Origin: an uncultured Lachnospiraceae bacterium
GTDB lineage: Bacteria; Bacillota; Clostridia; Lachnospirales; Lachnospiraceae
Direction: 5' to 3'
Length of the DNA: 46,166 nt
Assembly: GCA_947178125.1 (NCBI GenBank)
Contig: CAMWXB010000030.1
Span: forward strand, 1-46,166
Shown here: one piece after another, positions 35,532-44,298 of the stretch
How the letters are laid out: each line of letters begins with the position of its first letter
Position numbering within the stretch: the stretch's first letter is position 1
Program-made: the position numbers and the translations under genes
Notes under the pieces: generated by a model
What the model was told of the DNA's origin: nothing
The model's input: only the letters and a program-made list of their open reading frames with translations
The model's database searches: none

Positions 35532-36305
35532 ATGAATAAGAAAACATTATTAACGCGATGGCTGCAGGAAGAGGAGAACGCACATATTCAGGGATGGGAT
35601 TTTTCTCATATAAAGGGAAAATATGAGGAAGAGGATGACCTGCCGTGGGATTACGGAGAGATTGTCAGGCAATATTTACGACCGGAGATGAAATTGCTGG
35701 ATCTCGATACGGGTGGAGGCGAATTTTTATTATCTCTCAGGCATCCGTATCATAATGTTGCCGCGACAGAGAATTATCCGCCTAACATAGCGCTATGTGA
35801 AAGAAGTCTGCTTCCACTGGGGATTGATTTTCGGAAAGCGGATAGCGGTGATAGACTGCCTTTTGATGACAGAAGCTTTGATATGGTCATAAACCGGCAT
35901 GGAGATTTTAATCCAAATGAAATCTACCGGGTCTTAAAAAATGGCGGTATCTTTATCACGGAGCAGGTTGGTGCGGAAAACGACAGGGAGCTTGTAGAAC
36001 TGTTGTTAAATGACGTACCGGATATTCCGTTTCCTGATCAGTATTTGAAGATAGCGCAGGCGGCATTTGAAGAAGTCGGTTTTTCAGTCATAAAAGCGGA
36101 TGAAGCCTTTCGGCCGATTAAGTTTTGGGATGTTGGGGCGCTTGTCTGGTTCGCAAGAATCATCGAATGGGAATTTCCGAATTTCAATGTCAGGGATTGT
36201 CTGGAAAATCTTTATCATGCACAGGAAATACTGGAGCAGAAAGGTACCCTGGAGGGAAGGATTCACAGGTTTCTTTTAGTGGTTGAAAAGGAAAGTTCAA
36301 AATAA
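35532..36305 (+). CDS. SAM-dependent methyltransferase
   Basis: This 257-residue class I methyltransferase has motif I LLDLDTGGGEFLL (55-67), then AATENYPPN at the end of strand 2, DRLPFDDRSFDMVINRH for the substrate strand, and LKNGGIFITEQVG. I start at ATG 35532; ATG 35520 is only one base after AAAGG. Its start region is nearly the same as that of the epimerase gene on the other strand. The target is not evident. It lies upstream of a Dabb-domain gene at 32 bases and is probably co-transcribed. Confidence 0.82.
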   Translation: MNKKTLLTRWLQEEENAHIQGWDFSHIKGKYEEEDDLPWDYGEIVRQYLRPEMKLLDLDTGGGEFLLSLRHPYHNVAATENYPPNIALCERSLLPLGIDFRKADSGDRLPFDDRSFDMVINRHGDFNPNEIYRVLKNGGIFITEQVGAENDRELVELLLNDVPDIPFPDQYLKIAQAAFEEVGFSVIKADEAFRPIKFWDVGALVWFARIIEWEFPNFNVRDCLENLYHAQEILEQKGTLEGRIHRFLLVVEKESSK

Positions 36306-36337
36306 ATATTGAATTGGAATTTAAAGGAGGAAACACA

Positions 36338-36628
36338 ATGATAAGACATGTATGTATGTTCACCCTAAAAGAGGAGAACAAGGAAAAGAACATCAATGAG
36401 TTTTTGGAAAGAGCAGAAAAATTAAGGGAACTGGATATCATCAAAAAATTTAACGTCGTTAGAAATGCGGAAAAAACGCCCGCATCCAATTATGATGTCG
36501 CGTTGATTTTTGATTTTGATACGGTGGAGACGTTGGATGAGTATCAGAAATCACCGCAGCATATAGAATTTGGGGAATTTGTATATTCTGTCAGAGTTGA
36601 CAGGGCTTGCATTGATTATGAAATCTGA
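36338..36628 (+). CDS. Dabb (stress-responsive A/B barrel) domain protein
   Basis: ATG 36338 follows AAGGAGG and gives 96 residues. The start MIRHVCMFTLKEEN, the middle SNYDVALIFDFDTVETLDEY, and QKSPQHIEFGEFV are typical of Dabb proteins, which form small ferredoxin-like dimers. Some family members are enzymes in polyketide or terpenoid pathways; most bacterial ones have no known role. Confidence 0.88.
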   Translation: MIRHVCMFTLKEENKEKNINEFLERAEKLRELDIIKKFNVVRNAEKTPASNYDVALIFDFDTVETLDEYQKSPQHIEFGEFVYSVRVDRACIDYEI

Positions 36629-36658
36629 TTCTGCCGGATGCTGAAAGAAGGAAAAATA

Positions 36659-37486
36659 ATGCGGATGGAAAGTAGTATATCAAAAATTGTAAAGGAATTA
36701 TGTACCTGTTCTTTTATCAAAGGAATTGTGCTGGGCGGTTCAAGAGCGACCGGGACGGCTGATGATGGCTCGGATATTGATATCGGTATTTACTACGAAA
36801 AAGAAAATTTGAGTTATTCATTGCTGAATGCAGCCGCAGAGCGGCTTGATGACGCGCACAGAAAGAATTTGATATGCCGCGAAAGCGAATGGGGGAAATG
36901 GGTGAATTGCGGTGGATGGCTGATCGTTGACGGCCGCCATGTGGATTTGATCCTGCGGGATATCGACAGGGTAAGGAATATTGTGGAGAGAACCGAAGAA
37001 GGTGGCTTTTCGGCCAATTATCAGACCGGGCATCCGCACGCATATCTCGATGTGATGTATCGCGGGGAGCTTGCTTCCTGTAAGATTTTATATTCTGATG
37101 ACAATGATTTTGTGGAATTGAAACGCCGCGCGGAGAAGTATCCTGCGGCGTTAAAGGCTTCGCTGCTGCACTTTTTCGGATTTGAATCCGATTTTTCCTG
37201 TATGCTCGCCGAAAAAAGCATCTGTCATAAAGACTGCTATTATCTTGCGGGACATGTATTCCGTGCCGTTTCGGCATTAAACCAGGTGATTTTTGCTTTG
37301 AACGAACAGTGGTGCCTGAATGAAAAGAAAGCAGTTTTCCGCATAGATTCTTTTGAATGCGCGCCTGCGGACTATTCGGAACGTGTGAACCATATTTTCG
37401 GGGCGCTTGCGGATTCACCCGATCGGGCTGTTGGTCTGCTGAAAGAACTTTGCGGTGAAACGAAGGTTTTGTTTCCTGCCTCTTGA
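36659..37486 (+). CDS. Pol-beta superfamily nucleotidyltransferase
   Basis: Starting at ATG 36659, six bases after AGAAGGA, the 275-residue protein has the nucleotidyltransferase motif GGSRATGTADDGSDIDIG: Gly27-Ser28 and the metal-binding Asp39 and Asp41. A third acidic residue may be Asp in GRHVDLILRD. The C-terminal half is helical. The layout is that of aminoglycoside nucleotidyltransferase-like proteins, but the substrate is unknown and there is no basis to call it a resistance gene. Its stop codon overlaps the promoter of the downstream RNA. Confidence 0.8.
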   Translation: MRMESSISKIVKELCTCSFIKGIVLGGSRATGTADDGSDIDIGIYYEKENLSYSLLNAAAERLDDAHRKNLICRESEWGKWVNCGGWLIVDGRHVDLILRDIDRVRNIVERTEEGGFSANYQTGHPHAYLDVMYRGELASCKILYSDDNDFVELKRRAEKYPAALKASLLHFFGFESDFSCMLAEKSICHKDCYYLAGHVFRAVSALNQVIFALNEQWCLNEKKAVFRIDSFECAPADYSERVNHIFGALADSPDRAVGLLKELCGETKVLFPAS

Positions 37487-37511
37487 CGAACCCACGTTTA
37501 TCCGCTATGAT
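37483..37511 (+). promoter_or_regulatory. Strong sigma-A promoter of the intergenic RNA
   Basis: TTGACG (37483-37488), 17 bases, TATGAT (37506-37511): five of six matches in each hexamer with ideal spacing. The -35 overlaps the stop codon of the nucleotidyltransferase gene. Confidence 0.7.
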
Positions 37512-37517
37512 AAACAA

Positions 37518-37802
37518 AGTAATAAAGGAAAGTGAGGGAATGTATGTTAAGCATTGTAAGAATGGAGAATTCAGAGAACTGAATAATGGAGGGGACAGTT
37601 CCGGGACTTGCGGGTCGTGGTGATATGGAAACGATGCCGAAGCCCCCGATGGGAGTCTGCCCTCATGTCGGCGGCAATACCGCTGATGTATCTGCCATAC
37701 AAATGCTTTGCATACTTATATACTTTGTCCGTTTTGGCGGGCATCGGTTTATACAGCGATAGATTTTCAGGAGAAGCATGATTGTTTGGTCATGCTTTTT
37801 TT
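37518..37802 (+). ncRNA. Candidate free-standing structured RNA of about 285 nt
   Basis: A near-consensus promoter and an intrinsic terminator (37774-37802) bound a segment without a convincing gene. Inside are paired elements: GCCGA/TCGGC (37636-37640 with 37668-37672), an inner GGG/CCC arm, and GCGG/CCGC (37671-37674 with 37680-37683) that competes with it, plus conserved-looking GGTGATATGGAAACGATGCC. Size, terminator and setting resemble large structured RNAs of Firmicutes such as the raiA-motif class. I cannot confirm that class without a covariance search. Two small frames inside (27 and 45 codons) are probably incidental. Confidence 0.55.
37774..37802 (+). terminator. Intrinsic terminator of the candidate RNA
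   Basis: AAGCATGA (37774-37781) pairs with TCATGCTT (37790-37797), 8-base loop, and the T-run continues to 37802. Confidence 0.88.
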
Positions 37803-37948
37803 GACAGGAAATTGTTGTAACCGCAGCGGGTTTTAGGTGCAGGCTAAGGAGCCTGCGTTTTGAATCTTATTCGTATTGTTTTTGAAATTTCCATGCAATC
37901 ATGCCGTCTGGCAGATACGCATGGTTTTTTTATTTTTGCGGGAAAGTT

Positions 37949-37977
37949 AGACGCTCCGCCGGCTTGCTGCGGGGTCT
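37949..37977. repeat. Hairpin element with CCGCC-GGCTTGCTGCGG core, copy 1
   Basis: Outer arms AGAC (37949-37952) and GTCT (37974-37977) enclose CCGC (37956-37959) paired with GCGG (37969-37972) around CGGCTTGCT. A second element with the same core but different outer arms is at 42433-42476. Confidence 0.6.
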
Positions 37978-38059
37978 TTAGCTTACAGGAAATTGTCTGT
38001 CGAGGCGGGCAGCATCTTGAACACAAATTCGCAGATTGAAGAAAGGAATGATTATAACA

Positions 38060-40042
38060 ATGAATGCAAAACAACCGAATACGGAACAGATTTTAGAGTT
38101 CGAAAAAATAAAAGAATTATGGATGACGCTTGCGCTGACGGAAAGCGCCAGAGAAGAGATACGGAACACGCAGCCCTGTATGTCGGAAAGTGAACTGCAC
38201 ACGAAGCTGCGGGAGACGAGCGAGGCCAGAACGATGATGGAAAAAGGCGGCAATCCGCCCCTTGCGGCGCTCACTGGAATCAGGGAGTATCTTATGGCGG
38301 CCGAAAAAGGGGACTGCCTGAATCCGGGACAGTTGGAAGAAACGGGGATTGCCCTTGTTGCGGTCATGCGGTTGAAAAATTATCTTGAGCGGTGTAAGCA
38401 GTATGATATTCCGCTGGCCTATTATGCGGAAAATCTGAATGCGCTGGAAGACTTGAAAGAGCAGATTCAGCTGCAGATCCGGAGCGGCCGGGTGGATGAC
38501 GGTGCGTCCCGGTTATTGAAGTCGCTTAGGAGCGAGATTGAAAGAATCAAAGAGCGGATGCGGGAAAAAGCGGATGCGGTCATGCGTGCCAACAAAGCCT
38601 GTATGTCGGATAGTTTCAGCACCATTCGAAACGGCCATATCTGCATTCCGGTCAAAAAGGAATATAAATTCAAGATAGGCGGAAGTGTGATCGACAAATC
38701 CGCTACGGGAAGCACCTTGTTCATCGAGCCTTCGGCTGTGGCAAAATACGCAGAGGAACTGCAGATTCTGCAGATTGATGCGGAGAACGAGGAACGACGG
38801 ATTCTGTATACGCTGACAGCGATGCTCGCGGAGCAGGCGGAGACGATGCGGCAGAATATGAAGGTCATGGAAAAACTCGATTACATTTTTTCCAAAGGCA
38901 AATTGAGCATGGAGTATGGCGGCGTGGAGCCGGAAATCAATACGGACAGAAAGATTCGGCTGAAAAACGCGAGACATCCGTTGATGGACAGAGCGGTCTG
39001 CGTGCCGCTGCAGTTTGAAATCGGAAATAAAAGGGATGGCGCGGATATTCGCGGTATCGTGATAACCGGGCCCAATACGGGCGGGAAAACGGTAGCGATC
39101 AAGACCGTTGCGCTGAACTGCCTGATGGCGCAGTGCGGCCTGCATGTGGCGGCGGAGGAAGCGTGCATCTGCATGAACAGCAGTTTCCTCTGCGACATCG
39201 GGGACGGGCAGAATCTTTCCGAGAATCTCTCGACCTTTTCCGCACATATTACGAATGTGCTTGCTATTTTGCGGAAGGTAAATTCTGACAGCCTTGTCAT
39301 AATGGATGAACTGGGCTCGGGAACCGACCCGACGGAAGGAATGGGCATTGCAATCGCCATTTTGGAGGAACTGAAAAAGAGCGGCGCGCTGTTCCTTGTA
39401 ACGACGCATTATCCGGAAGTCAAACAGTATGCGGAGCAGGAGGAGAATGTCATCAATGCGCGGATGACTTTTGACAGGGAGAGCCTGCGTCCGCTTTATC
39501 AGATGATCATCGGAGAGGCGGGAGAAAGCTGCGCTTTGTACATCGCGAGGCAGCTCGGTATGCCCGATGCGATGCTGCGGAATGCGGTGGAGGCGGCCTA
39601 TGGAAAAAATATGCAGGAAAGTCTGCGAGAGGCGGCCTATGGGAAAGATATACAGGAAAGTCTGACAATCCTGTCAGAAGAAAACGGGGAAATCGTACTG
39701 CAGAAAGAGAGTACGCCCAAAATACAGAAATGCAGGAAAGAAAGCCGGAAACAGGAGGCCGCAGGAAAGTTCGGCTTAGGGGACAGTGTTATGGTATATC
39801 CTGACCGGAAAATCGGCATCGTATGCCAGAAAGCAAACGAAAAGGGCGTACTGCGGGTGCAGATGCCGGATAAAAAAATCTGGATCAATCATAAGCGGCT
39901 CAAGTTATACATCAAGGCCGAAGAACTGTACCCGGAAGATTATGATTTTTCCATTTTATTCGATACGGTCAGCAACAGAAAACTGCGGCGCCAGATGGAG
40001 AAAAGGCATGTTGAAGGGGAGGAGATTGTTGTGATAAAATAG
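38060..40042 (+). CDS. MutS2-like ATPase without Smr domain
   Basis: The 660-residue protein has the MutS core: a lever and clamp region (about 1-290, helical) and a C-terminal ATPase with GPNTGGKTVAIKT, VIMDELGSGTDPTEG and LFLVTTHYPEVKQY. The order and KNARHPLMD segment fit MutS2. Full MutS2 proteins are about 780 residues and end in an Smr nuclease domain; here the end is a short KOW-like stretch (FGLGDSVMVYPDRKIG) and no Smr. It is thus a MutS2 relative for recombination or ribosome rescue with no nuclease. I use ATG 38060 (AAGGA at 38043-38047). A 13-codon tandem duplication lies near residue 515. Confidence 0.82.
   Translation: MNAKQPNTEQILEFEKIKELWMTLALTESAREEIRNTQPCMSESELHTKLRETSEARTMMEKGGNPPLAALTGIREYLMAAEKGDCLNPGQLEETGIALVAVMRLKNYLERCKQYDIPLAYYAENLNALEDLKEQIQLQIRSGRVDDGASRLLKSLRSEIERIKERMREKADAVMRANKACMSDSFSTIRNGHICIPVKKEYKFKIGGSVIDKSATGSTLFIEPSAVAKYAEELQILQIDAENEERRILYTLTAMLAEQAETMRQNMKVMEKLDYIFSKGKLSMEYGGVEPEINTDRKIRLKNARHPLMDRAVCVPLQFEIGNKRDGADIRGIVITGPNTGGKTVAIKTVALNCLMAQCGLHVAAEEACICMNSSFLCDIGDGQNLSENLSTFSAHITNVLAILRKVNSDSLVIMDELGSGTDPTEGMGIAIAILEELKKSGALFLVTTHYPEVKQYAEQEENVINARMTFDRESLRPLYQMIIGEAGESCALYIARQLGMPDAMLRNAVEAAYGKNMQESLREAAYGKDIQESLTILSEENGEIVLQKESTPKIQKCRKESRKQEAAGKFGLGDSVMVYPDRKIGIVCQKANEKGVLRVQMPDKKIWINHKRLKLYIKAEELYPEDYDFSILFDTVSNRKLRRQMEKRHVEGEEIVVIK
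39590..39667 (+). repeat. 39-bp tandem duplication inside the MutS2-like gene
   Basis: Two 39-bp units (39590-39628 and 39629-39667) match at 34 of 39 positions and encode EAAYGKNMQESLR and EAAYGKDIQESLT. The frame is kept. Confidence 0.85.
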
Positions 40043-40158
40043 GGTAAAGAGAAGTTCTAAAATTCGCACCAGAGGGTGCTTCGTTAAGAACTTCTACGGT
40101 CCACAAGGTGGACCTTCTTTACCCGAAAGAATGCCCAAAATACGGGCATTCTTTCGGG
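40042..40158. repeat. Multi-branched hairpin structure after the MutS2-like gene
   Basis: Outer arms GGGTAAAGA (40042-40050) and TCTTTACCC (40116-40124) enclose GAAGTTCT/AGAACTTC (40051-40058 with 40087-40094), an inner GCACC/GGTGC hairpin (40066-40079), and a perfect GGTCCAC/GTGGACC hairpin (40098-40114). A separate perfect 15-bp stem follows (40122-40136 with 40144-40158, CCCGAAAGAATGCCC). The outer arm and this stem share CCC 40122-40124, so they compete. It may be a transcription terminator region or a mobile repeat. Confidence 0.75.
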
Positions 40159-40188
40159 GGATGTGACGAACGCGATAGGAGACGCGAA

Positions 40189-41537
40189 ATGAAAAGTCTG
40201 ACAAAGGGAAAGCCGATGAAGGCGATACTGCTTTTCGCAGTACCGCTTTATATCGGGCAGTTATTTCAGTTGGGATACAGTCTGATCGATACAAGGATCA
40301 TCGGCAGCACGCTGGGCGAAATATCGCTGGCGGCCGTGGGGCGACGATTTCTTTGAGCGATATGCTGATCGAGTTTCTGAACGGGATTATCTGCGGGTTC
40401 GGTATCATCATATCCACCTTTTTTGGCGCGGATGATGAGAAGGGGTTGAAAAAGGCGATTGGCGGAAGCGTTGTGCTTGGACTGGCGGGGACATTGCTCA
40501 TCAGCGTTCTCAGTCTGACTTTTCTGCCCGGCATTCTGCGCTTCTTAAATGTATCCGACGAACTGGTGCCGCAGGCGTCGGCTTATATCCGCATTATTCT
40601 TGTCGGACTTTTTGCAACGACATTGTATAATATCTGCGCCGCAATTCTCCGGGCAATCGGGGATTCCTATACGCCGCTGATTTTTCTGGTGATTTCTAAT
40701 CTGCTCAATATTGCGCTGGATTATGTCTGTATCCTGCTGCTGCAGATGGGTGTTTCCGGCGCGGCATTTGCGACCGTGTTTTCGCAGGCGTTTTCGGCGC
40801 TTCTGTGTTTTCTATATATGAGGAAAAAATATCCGGGTATCCGGCTTGGCAGAGAAGATATCCTGCCGGATGGAGAGATATGCAAAACACTCCTTCCTAC
40901 CGGTTTGTCGATGGGTTTTATGATTTCTTTCGTAACGCTGGGCTCGCTTGCCCTACAGACGAGTATCAATACTTTCGGAACGAATATTATCGTGGCGCAT
41001 ACGGCGGCACGGAAAGCGACTTCCTTTTTCCTGATACCGTTTTTTGTGCTCGGTTCGGCGCTTGCGACTTACTGCGGACAGAATCTCGGCGCGAAGGAGT
41101 ATGGGCGGATTAAAAAGGGGATTCAAGATGCGGTGCTGCTTTCTTTTGGATGGTGCGCCGCTGCCCTGCTGGTGGTCTTTACGCTTTCACCCTATATCAT
41201 CAGGGGGATTACGGCCAGCGCGGAAAGTGAGATCATCGATACGGCTTCGCTTTATTTGAAAATCAATGCGGTTTTTTATTTTCTGCCCGCAGTCATCTGC
41301 ATTCTCAGAAACAGTATGCAGGGCTTCGGCGATACGAGAACACCGCTTGTTTTCAGTTTTATAGAACTTGCGGGCAAAGTTCTGATCGCTTATCTTCTTG
41401 CGCCGGTGATCGGCTATATGGGTGTCATCATTTCGGAGCCCGTCGTATGGGTATTTATGGTAATCCCACTTCTGGCCGGCATGGCGCGGAATCCGATTTT
41501 GAAGGAAAAACAGGAAAAAATTACAGATGCGAAATGA
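40189..41537 (+). pseudogene. MATE-family transporter with a one-base frameshift
   Basis: ATG 40189 with AGGAG (40177-40181) starts a MATE protein (KPMKAILLFAVPLYIGQLFQ) that runs into GEISLAAVG and then meets TGA at 40354-40356. The family sequence resumes in another frame as ATISLSDMLIEFLNGIICGF. Adding one G to the GGGG at 40338-40341 gives a single 449-residue transporter of about twelve helices. So the gene is inactivated, phase-variable at a short G-run, or carries a sequence error. The two parts are otherwise well preserved, with no other damage, which points to a recent event. The end overlaps the converging hydrolase gene by 17 bases. Confidence 0.85.
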
Positions 41538-42387
41538 TATGCTTTTCCATGCTTTCTGTCAGCCCGCAGGATTCTTCTTCTATATGGGAAAGATAGGTGA
41601 CGACCAGCTTTTTTGCGGGTAAAATACAGCATCTTTGATTCCATTTTCCGCTGATGCGAAAACCGTCCCGGTACTTCCAGAGGAAAAAGCCGTAGCCGCC
41701 TTCCCGGTTCGGCTGCTGGACGTTAGAGGCCATTTTGACATATTCTTCTGAGACGAGCCGTCTGCCTTCATAAACGCCGCCGTGATAGAGCAGCAGGCCG
41801 ATCTGGCTTAAATCATGTACGGATAATTCCATGCCGGAAGCGCCGTAAAAATATCCGTCGGGACATCTTTGAAAGACTGGCTCTTCGATATGCAGGGGCG
41901 TAAAAAGATTCCTGTTCAGGTATTGAAACAAATCTTCCGAAACGGCCTGCGTCAAAGCCACGCCGACCAGATAGGCGGGAATATTACTGTAATGAAAAGT
42001 CTTTACCTGCATGTCCGGAATGGGACAGGCGAGGGAAAACTTTAAAAAGCTTTCGCCCTGCGGGCGAAATGGGAAACCGATGACCGACATAGTCAATAAA
42101 CGTCGTATCGTAATCTCCCGATAAGCCGCAATCTGCTCAGCCGGCATTTGTCTTACGGTATCCGGCGGAAGGTATGCGAGAATCGTCTGTTCCAGGTCGA
42201 TTTTTCCCTGGTCCCAGGCCATACCGGCGGCGATGGAAGTGATCGTTTTCGTCGCGGAATAAATAGGAAATCTGGCGCTGACGGTATTGCCGTATTGGTG
42301 AATGAGCCGGCCGTCCTCGTAGATTTCCACACCATGGACATTCCAGTGGTTATCCTGAATATCTTTTATGAATGCGTCGAAGTTCAT
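41521..42387 (-). CDS. Serine beta-lactamase-like hydrolase
   Basis: The 288-residue protein belongs to the class C beta-lactamase/PBP-like superfamily. Ser44 and Lys47 form the SxxK in YSATK, and Tyr133-Ser-Asn135 forms the YxN motif. The third KTG-like element is not clear (ISGKWNQ is in the right area). There is no signal peptide, so it is probably a cytosolic esterase or peptidase and not a secreted beta-lactamase. It converges on the broken MATE gene. Confidence 0.85.
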   Translation of the reverse strand: MNFDAFIKDIQDNHWNVHGVEIYEDGRLIHQYGNTVSARFPIYSATKTITSIAAGMAWDQGKIDLEQTILAYLPPDTVRQMPAEQIAAYREITIRRLLTMSVIGFPFRPQGESFLKFSLACPIPDMQVKTFHYSNIPAYLVGVALTQAVSEDLFQYLNRNLFTPLHIEEPVFQRCPDGYFYGASGMELSVHDLSQIGLLLYHGGVYEGRRLVSEEYVKMASNVQQPNREGGYGFFLWKYRDGFRISGKWNQRCCILPAKKLVVTYLSHIEEESCGLTESMEKHIISHL

Positions 42388-42432
42388 GTGTCTGTCCCCC
42401 TGATATCGCTTTTTTTATTGAAATATTTCCCG

Positions 42433-42476
42433 CAAGGGTCAAATACCGCCCAGCTTGCTGCGGGGGATTTGACTTG
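42433..42476. repeat. Hairpin element with CCGCC-AGCTTGCTGCGG core, copy 2
   Basis: Outer arms CAAG-GTCAAAT (42433-42444) and ATTTGAC-TTG (42467-42476) enclose CCGC (42446-42449) and GCGG (42460-42463) around CCAGCTTGCT. The core repeats that at 37949, but the outer arms differ and still pair. Confidence 0.65.
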
Positions 42477-42490
42477 AAAAGCTGCTTTTT

Positions 42491-44209
42491 TTAAAGTGGT
42501 TTTATCCGTTCCGTGAGCATTTTCCATACTTCTTCCGCAGCGTTCTCCATAGGAGCGGCAGCGTTGATGCTCTTATCCCGTGAAATGATTTCCACAATAT
42601 TCTGCTTTCTATTCCGGGGACTGACAATGACCCTGAACGGAACGCCGAGCAGGTCGGCATCTGAGAACATTACGCCAGCGCTGACTTTCCGGTCGTCATA
42701 AATGACCTCGATTCCTTTGTCCTGCAGTTCTTCGTACAGCCTGTCCGCATAGGCTTTTACTTCGGCATCGTCGGAACGGACGGCGCATAGATGCACCTGC
42801 CATGGAGCGACTGCGGGAGGCCATATCGGGCCGTATTCATCATGATGTGCTTCGCAGATGGAGGCGGCAAGCCTGCCGATACCGATGCCGTAGCAGCCCA
42901 TGAGCGGATACTGTGCTTCGCCGTCCCGGTCGATATAAGTCATATTCATGGATTTGGTATATTTGGTTCCAAGCTGGAAGATGTTACCCACCTCGATGCC
43001 GCGTGAGATTGTGATCGCGGGTTTCCCGCAATGCGGGCAGATACCGCCGTTCTGTATCTTGGCAAAATCATGATATTCCGCGTCCGCCGCATCGCGCGTC
43101 ATATCGAGTCCGGTATAATGATATTCGCATACGTTTGCGCCGCAGGAAAGATTGTTCAGCCCTTCGAGGGAACGGTCGAACAGAACGGTGAAATCGCCAT
43201 CCAGATTGACAGGACCGATATAGCCGGCTTTCAGCCCGCATTCTTCGGTGATCACGGCAGGATGGATATCACAGCCCAAATGGTTTGTGAGTTTGGTCTC
43301 ATTGACCTCGAGGTCGCCGCGGATGAATAAGACGATGTAGCTGTCGTCGGCATTTCGCTGGTAAACGACCGCCTTGCAGGAAGTTTTTTCTTCACAATGC
43401 AAAAAGGCGCAGACTTCTTCAATCGTATGAATGTTCGGCGTGTGCACCATCGTTAATTCATCGGAAACATCGTTTCTCTGATGCGGTGTAATACATTTCG
43501 CAGCTTCCATATTGGCCCGGTAATCGCATTCTGTGCAGAGAGCGATGGAATCCTCACCGACCGGGGTGAGCAGCATGAATTCGTGAGAAACACTTCCACC
43601 CATCATACCGGAATCGGATGCGACCGAAATAACTTCCGGAAGCCCGACTCTTGCATAAATCCGTTCGTAGGCCTTGTGACATTTTTCATAATAATCTTCC
43701 AGATCCGCCTGGCTCGTGTGAAAAGAATAGGCATCCTTCATCGTAAATTCCCGGACGCGGATAAGCCCGGCCCGCGGTCTTGCTTCGTCACGGAATTTGG
43801 TCTGAATCTGATAGATCATAAAAGGATATTTCAGATAACTCTGTCCGTAGTCGCGGACGAGTTGAACCGCGGCTTCCTCGTGCGTCATGCCGAGGACGAG
43901 CGGACTGCCGTTTCGGTCGCTGAAACGGGCCATCTCCTTGCCGATGCTCTCATATCTGCCGGATTCCTGCCACAGAGATGCGGGCATTACCACAGGGAAC
44001 TGCATTTCCTGACCGTCGATCGCATCCATTTCTTCGCGGATGATCTGTTCGATTTTTCTGGTCACTCTTTTTAACGGCATATAGGAAGAAAAGATACCGT
44101 TCGCCACATACTTCATATAGCCGCCGCGCATCATGAGCGCATGGCTGTCGATGACACAGTCTGACGGTTTTTCCCGAAACCGTTCTCCCACAAGTTTTTC
44201 CAATTTCAT
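42491..44209 (-). CDS. proS: Prolyl-tRNA synthetase, bacterial type
   Basis: The 572-residue class II enzyme charges tRNA-Pro. It shows motif 2 in RPRAGLIRVREFTMKDAYSF, an inserted editing domain of about 180 residues between motifs 2 and 3 (start near HTPNIHTIEEVCAFL), and motif 3 in MGCYGIGIGRLAAS. The anticodon-binding domain is at the end. GGAGG precedes ATG 44209; the longer frame to 44311 would run into the leader. Expression is set by the T-box leader just upstream. Confidence 0.95.
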   Translation of the reverse strand: MKLEKLVGERFREKPSDCVIDSHALMMRGGYMKYVANGIFSSYMPLKRVTRKIEQIIREEMDAIDGQEMQFPVVMPASLWQESGRYESIGKEMARFSDRNGSPLVLGMTHEEAAVQLVRDYGQSYLKYPFMIYQIQTKFRDEARPRAGLIRVREFTMKDAYSFHTSQADLEDYYEKCHKAYERIYARVGLPEVISVASDSGMMGGSVSHEFMLLTPVGEDSIALCTECDYRANMEAAKCITPHQRNDVSDELTMVHTPNIHTIEEVCAFLHCEEKTSCKAVVYQRNADDSYIVLFIRGDLEVNETKLTNHLGCDIHPAVITEECGLKAGYIGPVNLDGDFTVLFDRSLEGLNNLSCGANVCEYHYTGLDMTRDAADAEYHDFAKIQNGGICPHCGKPAITISRGIEVGNIFQLGTKYTKSMNMTYIDRDGEAQYPLMGCYGIGIGRLAASICEAHHDEYGPIWPPAVAPWQVHLCAVRSDDAEVKAYADRLYEELQDKGIEVIYDDRKVSAGVMFSDADLLGVPFRVIVSPRNRKQNIVEIISRDKSINAAAPMENAAEEVWKMLTERIKPL

Positions 44210-44298
44210 AAAGAATACCTCCGTTTTGTATTTTGATTGCAGCAAAATGTTAAAACATAAAAAGCGTAAGCAGCGGTTACAACAGTTTCCTGCCACAT

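Noticed and set aside
36659..37486. Aminoglycoside resistance nucleotidyltransferase
   Set aside because: Only the general nucleotidyltransferase motif is visible; no resistance-specific features.
37541..37623. 27-codon frame ending in GGDSSGTCGSW, resembling a peptide precursor
   Set aside because: It lies inside the candidate structured RNA, and no modifying enzyme or exporter is adjacent.
38513..39409. 298-codon minus-strand frame opposite the MutS2-like gene
   Set aside because: Antisense shadow of a conserved ATPase.
41521..42387. Secreted beta-lactamase
   Set aside because: No signal peptide and no clear KTG motif; a cytosolic serine hydrolase is more likely.
42451..42491. Plus-strand terminator CAGCTT/AAGCTG followed by T-run
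   Set aside because: No plus-strand gene ends nearby and it overlaps the better supported hairpin element.
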